NCBI RefSeq assembly: GCF_001421765.1
Contig: NZ_LMLA01000002.1
Coordinates: 1-64,000, forward strand
DNA length: 64,000 bases
Reading direction: 5' to 3'
Source: Sphingomonas sp. Leaf32
Lineage (GTDB): Bacteria; Pseudomonadota; Alphaproteobacteria; Sphingomonadales; Sphingomonadaceae
Positions within the stretch are counted from its first letter, which is position 1; the number at the start of each line of letters is the position of its first letter. The translations under genes were made by a program, and so were the position numbers. This document shows positions 14,701 to 22,018 of this stretch, piece by piece. Under the pieces are notes generated by a model. The model was not told the DNA's origin, made no database searches, and saw nothing but the letters and a program-made list of their open reading frames with translations.

Positions 14701-16696
14701 TAATAGCCCGGGCGACGAGTTGGAAGCGGCGTTCCGCGAGGCGTGGTTGCGCCATGCCGCTATTCAGGAACAGGTCGCGGGCATGACGGCGGAAGCCGGC
14801 CGACTGCTGCAACAGTTCCGCATGACGGCCGACAGCCGGGATGCGACGCAAGCACTTTCTTCGCTCGGCGACATTGTGGGGGGAACGACCCGGATAAAGG
14901 ACGTGGCCTCTCGAATTGTTGACCTCGAGCAAAGCGGCACGACGCCCGCCGGCATCAACCAGTTCGCGTTGAAGGCGCTTTCGAACAAGTGGAAGGACCG
15001 GGCCGTTGAGTTCTATATCAACAGCCTGTTGAGCGGCCCCCAGACGCACGCCGTCAACATCCTGTCGAACACGCTTACCTCCATGGCGCAAATCCCCGAA
15101 CACCTCGCGGCGGCGGTTGTCGGGGCGGTACGGCGGTCGATCCCCAGCCAGCGCGAAACGGAACGGGTTCTGTTTTCGGAGGCTGGTTCGCGTGCAGTCG
15201 GAATGGTGACGGGCGCGCGTGAAGGCATCCGGGCTGCGGCTCGTTCGTTCCTGACCGGTGAATCGTCTGACGCGATCACCAAGATTGAAACGCAGCAAAT
15301 GGCAGCAATTCCCGGCCCGCTGGGTTCGGTGATTCGCACGCCAACCCGGCTGCTGACTGCGGAGGACGAGTTTTTCAAGGCGGTTGCCCGGCGCATGGAG
15401 TTGGGCGGGCTGGCGATCCGGCAAGCGAAGCGTGAAGGCTTGAAGGGGCAGGCGGCCAAGGATCGCGCGGCCGACCTTATGCTAAACCCGACAGAGCCGA
15501 TGTTGGCCCGCATGTTCGACTATGCCCGCTATGTCACGTTCCAGACGCCGCTAGAGCATGGCAGCATGGCAGCCGGACTGTCACAGGCCAGCCAAGGACG
15601 GCCCCAATTGAAGCTGCTGTTCCCGTTCGTCCGTACCCCGGTGAACCTGCTTAAGTTCGCCGCCGAACGGTCGCCGGCCGCCCCGCTTATGAAGTCGTGG
15701 CGCAAGGAGATTGTAGCAGGTGGCGCGCGTCGTGACCTGGCTATCGCGCGGATGCTGGTCGGAACCGGGTTCGGCGCTGCGATGTACGAGATGGCGGCGG
15801 ATGGCCACATTACGGGGGGCGGGCCAGCCGATGACAAGGCCCGGCGGCTGATGCTGGCAAACGGCTGGCAGCCGTACAGCTTCAAGATCGGCGACCGGTA
15901 CTATAGCTATTCGCGTCTCGACCCGTTCGCTACGACGATCGGCACCGTTGCCGATATGGTCGATATTGGTTCGCACATGACGGACAAGCAGCGCGAACAG
16001 AGCGCCACGCTTATCGGCGTTTCGATCATGAGCAACCTGTCGAACAAGACGTGGCTATCGGGCATCAGTTCTGCGCTAGAGGCAATGAGCGACCCTAGCA
16101 GGTATCTGCAAGGGTTCCTGTCGCGGACTGCCGGGGCCATTGCAGTCCCCAGCATCGTTGCTCAGTTGGCGCGCACGACCGATCCTGTTTTGCGTGAAGC
16201 TCGCGCGCCGCTCGACCGCATCCGGTCGCGTATCCCCAGCATGTCGGACGATCTGTTCCCGCGCCGCGACGTGTTCGGCAAGCCGGTTGCCGCGCAGGAG
16301 GCTATCGGCCCTGACCTGGTATCGCCGCTGTTCGCCGGCACCGATCGCAACGACCGGACGATTGAGGCGCTGCTGTCCGCGAACATCAACGTAACGGCAC
16401 CGCAACGGACGTACCGGGCGGGCGGCAAGCGGGTGGAGTGGACGCCGGAGCAGTACGACCGGTTGCAGGTTTTCGCCGGCCAGATTGCAAAGCCCCAACT
16501 CGACGCGCTCACCGGCTCGGCGGTCTGGAAGCAACTGACGGAAGATCAGCGCGACGACGAGGTTGCGAAGATCATGAAGGACGCGCGGGCCGATGCGAAG
16601 GCGGCGGTGCTGTCCGGTGCCAAGCCGGACGAGGCAAGCGGGCAGGGCGCGCCGGCTGGTGCCGATCCGTGGGCTGAGTTCCAAGACGCTCGATAA
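11777..16696 (+). CDS. Giant podovirus-type ejection protein with N-terminal nuclease domain
   Basis: A 1639-residue protein. Residues 36-160 match staphylococcal nuclease throughout: D-G-D-T (Asp39, Asp41), R-L-L-G-Y-D-A-F-E (Arg52, Asp57, Glu60), Y-G-R (Arg102), L-L-R-Q-G and E-A-E-R-L-A-R-L-N, so all metal and phosphate ligands appear present. An Ala/Gly-rich stretch at about 370-450 may interact with membranes. The centre contains L-L-S-G-P-Q-T-H-A-V-N-I-L-S-N, which I recognise from large virion proteins of podoviruses and related prophages. A W-x-E-F-x-D-A motif recurs at Trp6, Trp609 and Trp1633. It probably enters the host during DNA ejection. It is not a terminase or portal. The gene is intact. 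Confidence 0.75.
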   Translation: MAQDEWAEFEDAPPSLVRKKLSVKRPAAAGGKPTGEAYDGDTVRLDTGANARLLGYDAFERRQTARDASGAVVPIGEQSRSALLDYLPGASFAPNGTQSYGRPVGVLSQYGLDPATTLLRQGMGLAAPEYLANDPTRRTDYLEAERLARLNRLGVHGDSYVTPQAFRRGTTEAPPAERPKDGPWAQAEWSDKGGAAAVFADDPTPFQGLRQDIADGYIALTNDPNSTVDQIVDYGVANGFTVDRKEAEKFVRMRAAGHTPTGKITYKRAPRVLTDPGDGAFGATMRGVGDPLNFLDELGATVDSLGGTGGRENILNSDRRWADIYANNLDQNRSILANDDAAHPYARFGGQLVSGLAIPGASIEGVGLNAARATLKTGGTRMAAVAAAESAVRRRLAVAGAAEAGAAGAGAGEGGLVDRATNAAIYAPVGAALGYGTAGLAQRLTGLVGGRGGRAAAVTGSDAAPAVAREVDEVQAPAVPAAADAGSVPAVAATTIDSAALRAAADTGAGVDMGRAGDILRQSADDALARGDDVVLHVEGKPIRITAPGLVDDTGRRWGAMPILSPTKGDNARLEIVPNGRAAGASDAVPPVPAAAPAVSRAADDAGAWDEFEDAPADAVAAMANDTPRPTLDGPRVPDRIDLRQPRQLLADAPNGERIAAAQQMRSSDVSPLPANAVRDLDEAAGIEAGRYQTVRAPNEATTLERRNLPSPNDGTRTIPKRGPVDLVTWLRTQGGVREDGGELAYAGITNAPRNGMDFAGGEQRFGKLVANDGLPLDMAAQRAWEAGYFPDHAEPPTPAEFMDSLTATHRGWNRTFHPDDFAEVDAFEAARAQRLDVEAAQAEGAPLTLDRGQPVGPDDLDANAPPVRAYEEWGENAPDLAGNIRLDKLDSPQAIKRALVRTEQVTGGFDAAKRGRITQAETKALAEDLGMTADDLLQRRKGEAFNAEQALAARQLLARSASDLVNMAKRIARTNSPGDELEAAFREAWLRHAAIQEQVAGMTAEAGRLLQQFRMTADSRDATQALSSLGDIVGGTTRIKDVASRIVDLEQSGTTPAGINQFALKALSNKWKDRAVEFYINSLLSGPQTHAVNILSNTLTSMAQIPEHLAAAVVGAVRRSIPSQRETERVLFSEAGSRAVGMVTGAREGIRAAARSFLTGESSDAITKIETQQMAAIPGPLGSVIRTPTRLLTAEDEFFKAVARRMELGGLAIRQAKREGLKGQAAKDRAADLMLNPTEPMLARMFDYARYVTFQTPLEHGSMAAGLSQASQGRPQLKLLFPFVRTPVNLLKFAAERSPAAPLMKSWRKEIVAGGARRDLAIARMLVGTGFGAAMYEMAADGHITGGGPADDKARRLMLANGWQPYSFKIGDRYYSYSRLDPFATTIGTVADMVDIGSHMTDKQREQSATLIGVSIMSNLSNKTWLSGISSALEAMSDPSRYLQGFLSRTAGAIAVPSIVAQLARTTDPVLREARAPLDRIRSRIPSMSDDLFPRRDVFGKPVAAQEAIGPDLVSPLFAGTDRNDRTIEALLSANINVTAPQRTYRAGGKRVEWTPEQYDRLQVFAGQIAKPQLDALTGSAVWKQLTEDQRDDEVAKIMKDARADAKAAVLSGAKPDEASGQGAPAGADPWAEFQDAR

Positions 16697-17066
16697 GGAG
16701 CGGGTCGCAAGCTGCGCCCGCAACGCCGGCTACACGTCAGTCAGCGTGCCGGTCCCTCGGGGGGCTGATGCAGGCGATCGTGGAGGCAATGTTTGTTTCG
16801 TAGCTTTCTGCCCACCCGCGCCAAAAGGACGCCACAAGAAAAAATCCCTCAGATGGAGCCGAGGCGATTCGATAATGGGACGAGTAGAGTCCCAGCGATG
16901 ACGTTGGCGATTGAACCCCCGGGGCGCGACACATACAGTCAGTGATGACGGGAAACGCCGGAACTACCTTCAGCCTGATCGCTTCGTCCGTGACGGCAAC
17001 TTGCAGGACGGTTGCCCAAAGGATGGTGACCTATCCGCCTGCTGGTGGAACGAAGGCCGGGGCCCG
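16697..17066. other. Intergenic region after the giant phage gene
   Basis: 370 nt between the giant gene and the DUF3800 gene, which converge. A short GC hairpin (GCGGGT..GCCCGC type) occurs soon after the stop, at about 16700-16722. I see no credible gene: the frames crossing it lack ribosome binding sites and are interrupted by the DUF3800 gene on the other strand. Confidence 0.5.
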
Positions 17067-17912
17067 TCACCTCGCCGAGAAGTCGTACCCATAAAACTCG
17101 AAGATTGCTTGCTCGTTGACGGGAATCGTTCCTTGATGCGGCAGCGGCAGAAGTGTCAGCCCGAAATTCGCGTGTATTCTGCTCATACCCTCTTTCGCCA
17201 TTCGGTCGTTTAAAAGGCGAGCAGGTGATAACTCGTGGGTAGGCAAAGCTGAGTTGGCCGCTTGAAAGAATGCGCTCGCCACAATGTCTGCCAATTGCAA
17301 CCCTGCGACATTCGCATGAGGCCTCACCACACAGAGTTCTGGCACGAGAACGTCAGGAACGATGCGGCGAGCGTTGAGGATGAGGGTGCCAGCTCGCGCC
17401 TGATAGTCGAGCTTTTTTAGGTAATTGACCAAGTCGGCGTAACGATGGCCCCCTCGCTCCGAAAAGACAGTTTGGATCGCTGGGCTAACGCCGTCGATTT
17501 TTGCGCGACGAGCGCACCACGCCGTCACGCGTTCCAAGATGAACCGAAGGCACCAGTTGTAATACTGGTCGGGGGTCATGCGACCTAACGCAGCTGACCT
17601 ATGGCCGCGCATGTTCGCTTTGTGCGAAGCTAGCGCGAAAAGCCGGACCTCCTTCGAGGCAAGTTTACGTGCGACACGGCGCTTATTAGCTAGCGACAGG
17701 TTGCGGTAGTGTAGATCCGGTTTTTGGCGGGATCGGGTGATGTTTCGCATCTCCTCGATCCATTCGCGGACCTCTGGTTCGCGATGCGCGGCAACGACAA
17801 CTGCCCCTAACGTAAACCATTCGGTCCACGCCGGTGCGTTAGCCGATTGCTTTATCCCGGGGTCGCCTGCTTCGTCGATGAATACGACATATCCCGGAGT
17901 CGGTAGTTCCAT
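17067..17912 (-). CDS. DUF3800 domain protein
   Basis: A 281-residue soluble protein. The start Y-V-V-F-I-D-E-A-G-D-P-G is the DUF3800 signature, and A-G-L-Q-L-A-D-I-V-A-S-A near residue 225 is its second conserved block. The two Asp-containing motifs give an RNase H-like fold expected of a nuclease; the biochemical role is not established. Such genes are scattered on islands and prophages. It stands alone on the minus strand, convergent with the phage genes. Confidence 0.85.
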   Translation of the reverse strand: MELPTPGYVVFIDEAGDPGIKQSANAPAWTEWFTLGAVVVAAHREPEVREWIEEMRNITRSRQKPDLHYRNLSLANKRRVARKLASKEVRLFALASHKANMRGHRSAALGRMTPDQYYNWCLRFILERVTAWCARRAKIDGVSPAIQTVFSERGGHRYADLVNYLKKLDYQARAGTLILNARRIVPDVLVPELCVVRPHANVAGLQLADIVASAFFQAANSALPTHELSPARLLNDRMAKEGMSRIHANFGLTLLPLPHQGTIPVNEQAIFEFYGYDFSAR

Positions 17913-18354
17913 CCGACGGTTCTAGCGCTTGCCGATACCAAGTGCCAAACGCTGACTTCTATTCTACTGCTGAGCGCGGACCATACCCGCGCGGATCGCT
18001 CTATCGCAGGCGTCCTTTCGCGAGCAGCGGTCAATGCGGCGCAATCGTTGGCCTGCCAACCTAATGAGGGGAGTAACCAGTGCGTCGCTGCGTCGCGCAC
18101 GTTGTTGGTTCCCGGTCTTATCGCCATCAGCGATCGCTGATGGCGGCGTGGTTCTCGGGGCGCGGGATTGGGTAGGTCTGGGTCGGCTGGCCGCGTTCAA
18201 CTCCGATGGCGGTTGCCATGCTCATCTAGCGGTAGTCTTCGTTCCGCCCTTCGGCGGTCGGTGCCCTACCGATGACCGAAACACGTTTTCATGCGCCGCT
18301 GAGACATTGGCCCAATGCTCGCTCATCCAAACGGGATACGTGCACACACCTTAC

Positions 18355-18397
18355 GCAAGCTACGCTTGCCATTTTTGGCGGTTTTCCGCCAGTTTTT
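18355..18397 (+). terminator. Two tandem intrinsic terminators
   Basis: GCAAGC-TAC-GCTTGC (18355-18369) is followed by CATTTTT, and directly after it TGGCGG-TTTT-CCGCCA (18376-18391) is followed by GTTTTT. Both are classical stem-loop plus T-tract terminators in the rightward direction. Read leftward, the second has a short A/T flank too, but the first does not. Confidence 0.7.
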
Positions 18398-18433
18398 GGA
18401 CCGTCGGGGCGTGATCCCAAGCGAGTTGTTTTT

Positions 18434-18500
18434 GATCCCATCCGATGCTCTGGCTTCAAGTATTTGTATAAACAGCATTTTTCGTAACTCGGACGGGATC
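18434..18500. repeat. 12-bp near-perfect inverted repeat around an AT-rich core
   Basis: GATCCCATCCGA (18434-18445) and TCGGACGGGATC (18489-18500) are reverse complements except for one base. The 43 nt between include TTTGTATAAACAG, the most AT-rich stretch nearby. It lies 168 nt upstream of the excisionase-like gene at 18668. It could be an operator or a recombination-directionality site. Confidence 0.4.
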
Positions 18501-18667
18501 GGCCCGAGTGCCTTTTTCTGTGTTCAATCGCATGTAGAACGTGGCGATCAGCGGCGCTTGACGATCAGTTGCATCGATCGCGGCTTGCGTTCTGCCGTAT
18601 CCAGCGACACGATCCCGTCGTCTAGAGTCCGATCAGCTTTGGGTCGTCCCTGCTAGGACGCTTCCTA

Positions 18668-18922
18668 ATGGCTAATACATCAGTGCCTGTTTCTGGCACG
18701 CGTTCTGTTGCCCCTCTCACCATCTCGGTGAACGACGCTTTAGCCATGCTCGGCATAGGGCGGACCCGCTTCTACGAACTGGTGGCGGCCGGTGAGATCC
18801 AAACGATCAAGCTTGGCCGACGTCGTCTCGTGCAGGTGGCGTCGCTGCAGCGTCTCGCATCCGAAGGGTACGAGCCGCCGCCGCGATACGTGAAGCCGGA
18901 GCAGCTCATAATGAACATGTGA
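18668..18922 (+). CDS. Excisionase-family DNA-binding protein (HTH_17)
   Basis: An 84-residue protein. Residues 17-63 (L-T-I-S-V-N-D-A-L-A-M-L-G-I-G-R-T-R-F-Y, then I-K-L-G-R-R-R-L-V-Q-V-A-S-L) are a textbook HTH_17 excisionase domain: helix, turn, helix and a wing carrying R-R-x-L-V. Such proteins are recombination directionality factors or small activators. No integrase is adjacent. Its stop is 33 nt from that of the convergent chemoreceptor gene. Confidence 0.8.
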   Translation: MANTSVPVSGTRSVAPLTISVNDALAMLGIGRTRFYELVAAGEIQTIKLGRRRLVQVASLQRLASEGYEPPPRYVKPEQLIMNM

Positions 18923-18955
18923 GCGGGCGGCGTCCTTCGGCTGGAACGGGTCGGA

Positions 18956-20338
18956 CTATCCCTGATCCTCGTAGGCCAACTGGAGGACGCCCCAGTGCGC
19001 GCCGTTGACGTTGATCGAAGCGATCACCTGTTTGAGCAGAACGACGCCGCCGTCTGCCAAAGGGCGGCGATAGGCCTTCAAGCAGAACGGTTTCGTGATC
19101 TTCACTTGCTGGGCGGTGTCCAGAAAATGGAAGAACAGGCCGGCGCGAGAATGTTCTTCGTTCCATGCTCGCTGACCAGGACGTTGGGGGAGGGAGCGCT
19201 CCGGCATAGCGACCGCCCCGAAGCAGCGGCGATCGGTGAAGCTCATGCCGAAGAAGCCGCGAAATTTCCGCGCAGCTTCCTGATGTGGACGCGCCAGCGT
19301 CGTAATTAGCGCCATGGCAGGGTGAGTAAAGAGCGGCGGGTCTGAGCCTTCGACGGGGCTGTAAGTGTCGCTTAGAAGGACGGCTTCGCTCAGCGCGCCG
19401 CTCAAGACGACTTGGCCTAAGCCTTGGGACATCCGCGCGGCCGCTTCGACGGCGAAGTCGATGTAAGGGCGATCCGGCATATCTGCCCCGCTGTCGGCAA
19501 GCATTTGTAGCAGGTCGTTCGTATCGTCACTGACCGAAGTGACGCGCTGGGACAGGCGCTGTAGCCCCGTAGCGTTGTCCGTCGAGGTTTCCGCTAACCG
19601 GTTAAGCCCGATCCGAGCCTCGTCGACGGCTGATGCCATCGAAGCGACCTTATCGCTCACAGTCACGCTGTTGTGCTGCAGCCCGTCCATGAGAAGGCGA
19701 ATTTCGGCTACGCGGGCCTTAACGTCCTGCGTTCCATCGTGGGTTGAGCGAGCTTTCGCGACGCCTAAATCAACGCGTGCCAGCATGGCTGCCGCCTGGG
19801 AGGTTAGGGCGTCGATTGATGCACTGATCCGCGAGGTTGCCGTTGCTGTTTCTCGCGCCAGCTTCTTCACTTCGCTCGCCACCACGGCGAAGCCCCGTCC
19901 GGCATCGCCCGCCCGGGCTGCTTCGATAGTGGCGTTGAGTGCGAGGAGATTTGTCTGTCCGGCAATGTCGTCGATAGTGGCGCTCACCTTGCCGACGTCC
20001 TCTAGCGCTGCCGTAAAAGCGCCGAGGCTTTCGTGGATCAGGCTGACTTGCCCAATCAGATCAAGCACGTCGCCCATCGCAGTGTCGATTTGAAGCTGCG
20101 AGTTTGCCAGCAGGCTATTCGCCCCGGTCGTTGCGTTCAGTGATTCTTGCGCGACGCCTGACACATTGTTCGCGTCCACGACGAGGATATTCGTTTGCGC
20201 CCCGAGATCGTCGATCGTGCTGGCTTGTGCTGTGACACGGGTGGCCAATTCCGATATGTCGGCCTGCAAGTCCAGCGTTCTGATACCCAGCTCACCTGAT
20301 CGGCGGGCGGCTTCGGCGATCGTTCGATCGAGTTCCAC
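18956..20338 (-). CDS. Soluble methyl-accepting chemotaxis protein with C-terminal sensor-like domain
   Basis: A 460-residue protein. Residues 30-280 form the long coiled coil of a chemoreceptor signalling domain; the hairpin tip is at 121-160 ([20 protein letters not shown]), which binds CheA and CheW. No membrane segment is present and the N-terminus enters the coiled coil almost at once, so this is a cytosolic receptor. Residues 290-460 are an unassigned globular domain ([16 protein letters not shown]) that presumably senses an internal signal. Start is GTG 20338, with GGGAG about 7 nt upstream. It adjoins an island. Confidence 0.85.
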   Translation of the reverse strand: MELDRTIAEAARRSGELGIRTLDLQADISELATRVTAQASTIDDLGAQTNILVVDANNVSGVAQESLNATTGANSLLANSQLQIDTAMGDVLDLIGQVSLIHESLGAFTAALEDVGKVSATIDDIAGQTNLLALNATIEAARAGDAGRGFAVVASEVKKLARETATATSRISASIDALTSQAAAMLARVDLGVAKARSTHDGTQDVKARVAEIRLLMDGLQHNSVTVSDKVASMASAVDEARIGLNRLAETSTDNATGLQRLSQRVTSVSDDTNDLLQMLADSGADMPDRPYIDFAVEAAARMSQGLGQVVLSGALSEAVLLSDTYSPVEGSDPPLFTHPAMALITTLARPHQEAARKFRGFFGMSFTDRRCFGAVAMPERSLPQRPGQRAWNEEHSRAGLFFHFLDTAQQVKITKPFCLKAYRRPLADGGVVLLKQVIASINVNGAHWGVLQLAYEDQG

Positions 20339-20475
20339 GTTGGCTCCCTTCGAATACGACGATAAGGAATCATGCTTAAGGAAGCGCTACCGGATCAACT
20401 ATCCGAGTAGCGGTAGCGCCGCCGGGCTTGAAAAGCATTCTGTGGCGAACCTCGTTCGTCAGCCGTTAGCGATGC

Positions 20476-21774
20476 ATGACGGAAAGCCTTTCCCCCGATC
20501 CCTACATCCTGATCATGACCGGCGCCGGTTTGCTGATTGCCTTGGTCGCGTGGCTACCGTTGGCCCTGAAGCGGTTGCCGCTGTCTCTGCCGATCGTGTG
20601 CATCGGTATCGGAGCCGCGGTCTTTCTGCTCCCGCAGGTGAAGCTCCGTCCGTTGCCGTATCTGTATCCTGACATAACCGAGCGGTTCGCCGAGTTCGTC
20701 GTCATCATCGCGTTGATGGGGGCGGGCCTCAAGATCGATCGTGTGTTCGGTTGGCGTCGATGGACGATCACTTGGCGCCTTTTGGCGATCACGATGCCGC
20801 TCGGCATCCTCGCGATCACCGGGCTGGGCGTGGCGGCACTGGGCCTGCCGCTCGCTGTGTCGCTGTTGCTGGCTGCGAGCTTAGCGCCAACGGATCCGGT
20901 GCTGGCGTCGGACGTGCAGGTCGGGCCGCCTAAGACCGGCGATGAGGACGAGGTGCGCTTCGGACTGACATCAGAGGCGGGGCTGAACGACGGCGCCGCA
21001 TTCCCGTTCGTCCATCTCGCCATCTTACTCGCAATGGCCTTGCCGGCAGGGAAGCCATGGTTGGCCGAATGGCTGACCTATCGCGTCTTTTGGGAGATCG
21101 TTGGTGGGATTGTCGGCGGTTGGCTGGTCGGGCGGGTGTTTGGTTGGCTCACCTTTCACATCCCCGCCGAAACGAAGCTCGCCCGAACCGGAGACGGCTT
21201 GATCGCACTGGCTGCCACGTTCGTTTCCTATGGCGTGACCGAGATCGTCCACGTCTACGGCTTCCTTGCCGTGTTCGTCACGGCGCTTACCTTCCGAAGC
21301 GCACACCGCGACCACAAATTTCAGGACGAGATGCACGCGATCACCGAGCAGATCGAGCGCCTCGCGATGATGGTGCTGCTGATCCTGTTCGGTGGCGCGT
21401 TGGTGAGTGGTTTGCTGACGCCGATTGCCTGGACGGATGGTTTGGTGGCGCTGGTGATCCTGCTGATCGTGCGGCCGCTAACCGGTTGGATTGGACTTCT
21501 CGGATGGTCAGGCGACCGGGGCGAGAAGCTCACGTTATCCTTCTTCGGTATCCGCGGCGTCGGTTCGATCTACTACCTGGCGTACGGGATCAACCACATG
21601 CCTGTCGGTGACGCCGCTCATCTGTGGGCCATCGTCGGGCTGATCGTGCTGTTCTCGGTCCTGCTTCACGGTCTGACGGTTACACCGATTATGCGGTCGC
21701 TGGACGAACGTCGCGGGGTAGATCCTAATGCGAAGGGTGTTCCGCCGCCTGGCTTACAAGGACCGGCAAGCTGA
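20476..21774 (+). CDS. Cation/proton antiporter, CPA1 (NhaP-type) family
   Basis: A 432-residue inner-membrane protein with about 12 hydrophobic helices. The motif A-P-T-D-P-V-L-A-S-D-V-Q at about 138-149 carries the ion-binding Asp pair of the CPA1 exchange site, and L-T-S-E-A-G-L-N-D-G-A-A-F follows at about 163-175, both hallmarks of NhaP-type Na+(K+)/H+ antiporters. There is no C-terminal TrkA domain. It stands alone between the chemoreceptor and a tRNA gene. Ion specificity cannot be read from sequence. Confidence 0.85.
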   Translation: MTESLSPDPYILIMTGAGLLIALVAWLPLALKRLPLSLPIVCIGIGAAVFLLPQVKLRPLPYLYPDITERFAEFVVIIALMGAGLKIDRVFGWRRWTITWRLLAITMPLGILAITGLGVAALGLPLAVSLLLAASLAPTDPVLASDVQVGPPKTGDEDEVRFGLTSEAGLNDGAAFPFVHLAILLAMALPAGKPWLAEWLTYRVFWEIVGGIVGGWLVGRVFGWLTFHIPAETKLARTGDGLIALAATFVSYGVTEIVHVYGFLAVFVTALTFRSAHRDHKFQDEMHAITEQIERLAMMVLLILFGGALVSGLLTPIAWTDGLVALVILLIVRPLTGWIGLLGWSGDRGEKLTLSFFGIRGVGSIYYLAYGINHMPVGDAAHLWAIVGLIVLFSVLLHGLTVTPIMRSLDERRGVDPNAKGVPPPGLQGPAS

Positions 21775-21902
21775 TTCGAACGGTCGCGGTCCTTCGCCCT
21801 TGTTCGGCTTAATTCGAGCGAGAATGAGGGAACGAACGGCTGAAGAGCTCCGCTGGCCCATCGGGTATCACGCTGTTATCGCGCGAAATTATCCGGAACC
21901 GC

Positions 21903-21976
21903 TGGTGCCCCGTGCAGGAATCGAACCCGCGTCTCTTCGTTACAAAGGAAGCCGTTTACCATTAACGTAACGGGGC
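21903..21976 (-). tRNA. tRNA-Thr (anticodon UGU)
   Basis: On the minus strand the cloverleaf folds with acceptor GCCCCGT/ACGGGGC, discriminator A and an encoded CCA (21905-21903); D stem CGTT/AACG; anticodon loop TTTGTAA with anticodon TGT; T stem GCGGG/CCTGC with loop TTCGATT. The anticodon stem has one C-C mismatch beside the loop. The variable loop is short. The gene is 74 nt with CCA. Its 3' end faces the accessory region, a common integration site. Confidence 0.85.
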
Positions 21977-22018
21977 ACACCGCTGGCCACTTACCAAGCG
22001 GTGTGGCGTAACACAATC

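Larger units (their letters stand above)
17913..18667. other. 755-bp intergenic region with two terminators and an inverted repeat
   Basis: Several frames of 60-126 codons are open here on both strands, but none shows a familiar domain or a good start site. The right part (18400-18530) is more AT-rich than its surroundings. Two intrinsic terminators (18355-18397) point rightward although no rightward gene is recognisable before them. Candidates are a small RNA or a decayed gene. Confidence 0.5.

Noticed and set aside
18034-18656. Plus-strand frames of 71-126 codons upstream of the excisionase-like gene
   Set aside because: No domain or ribosome binding site; they cross two intrinsic terminators (18355-18397) and would be interrupted by them.
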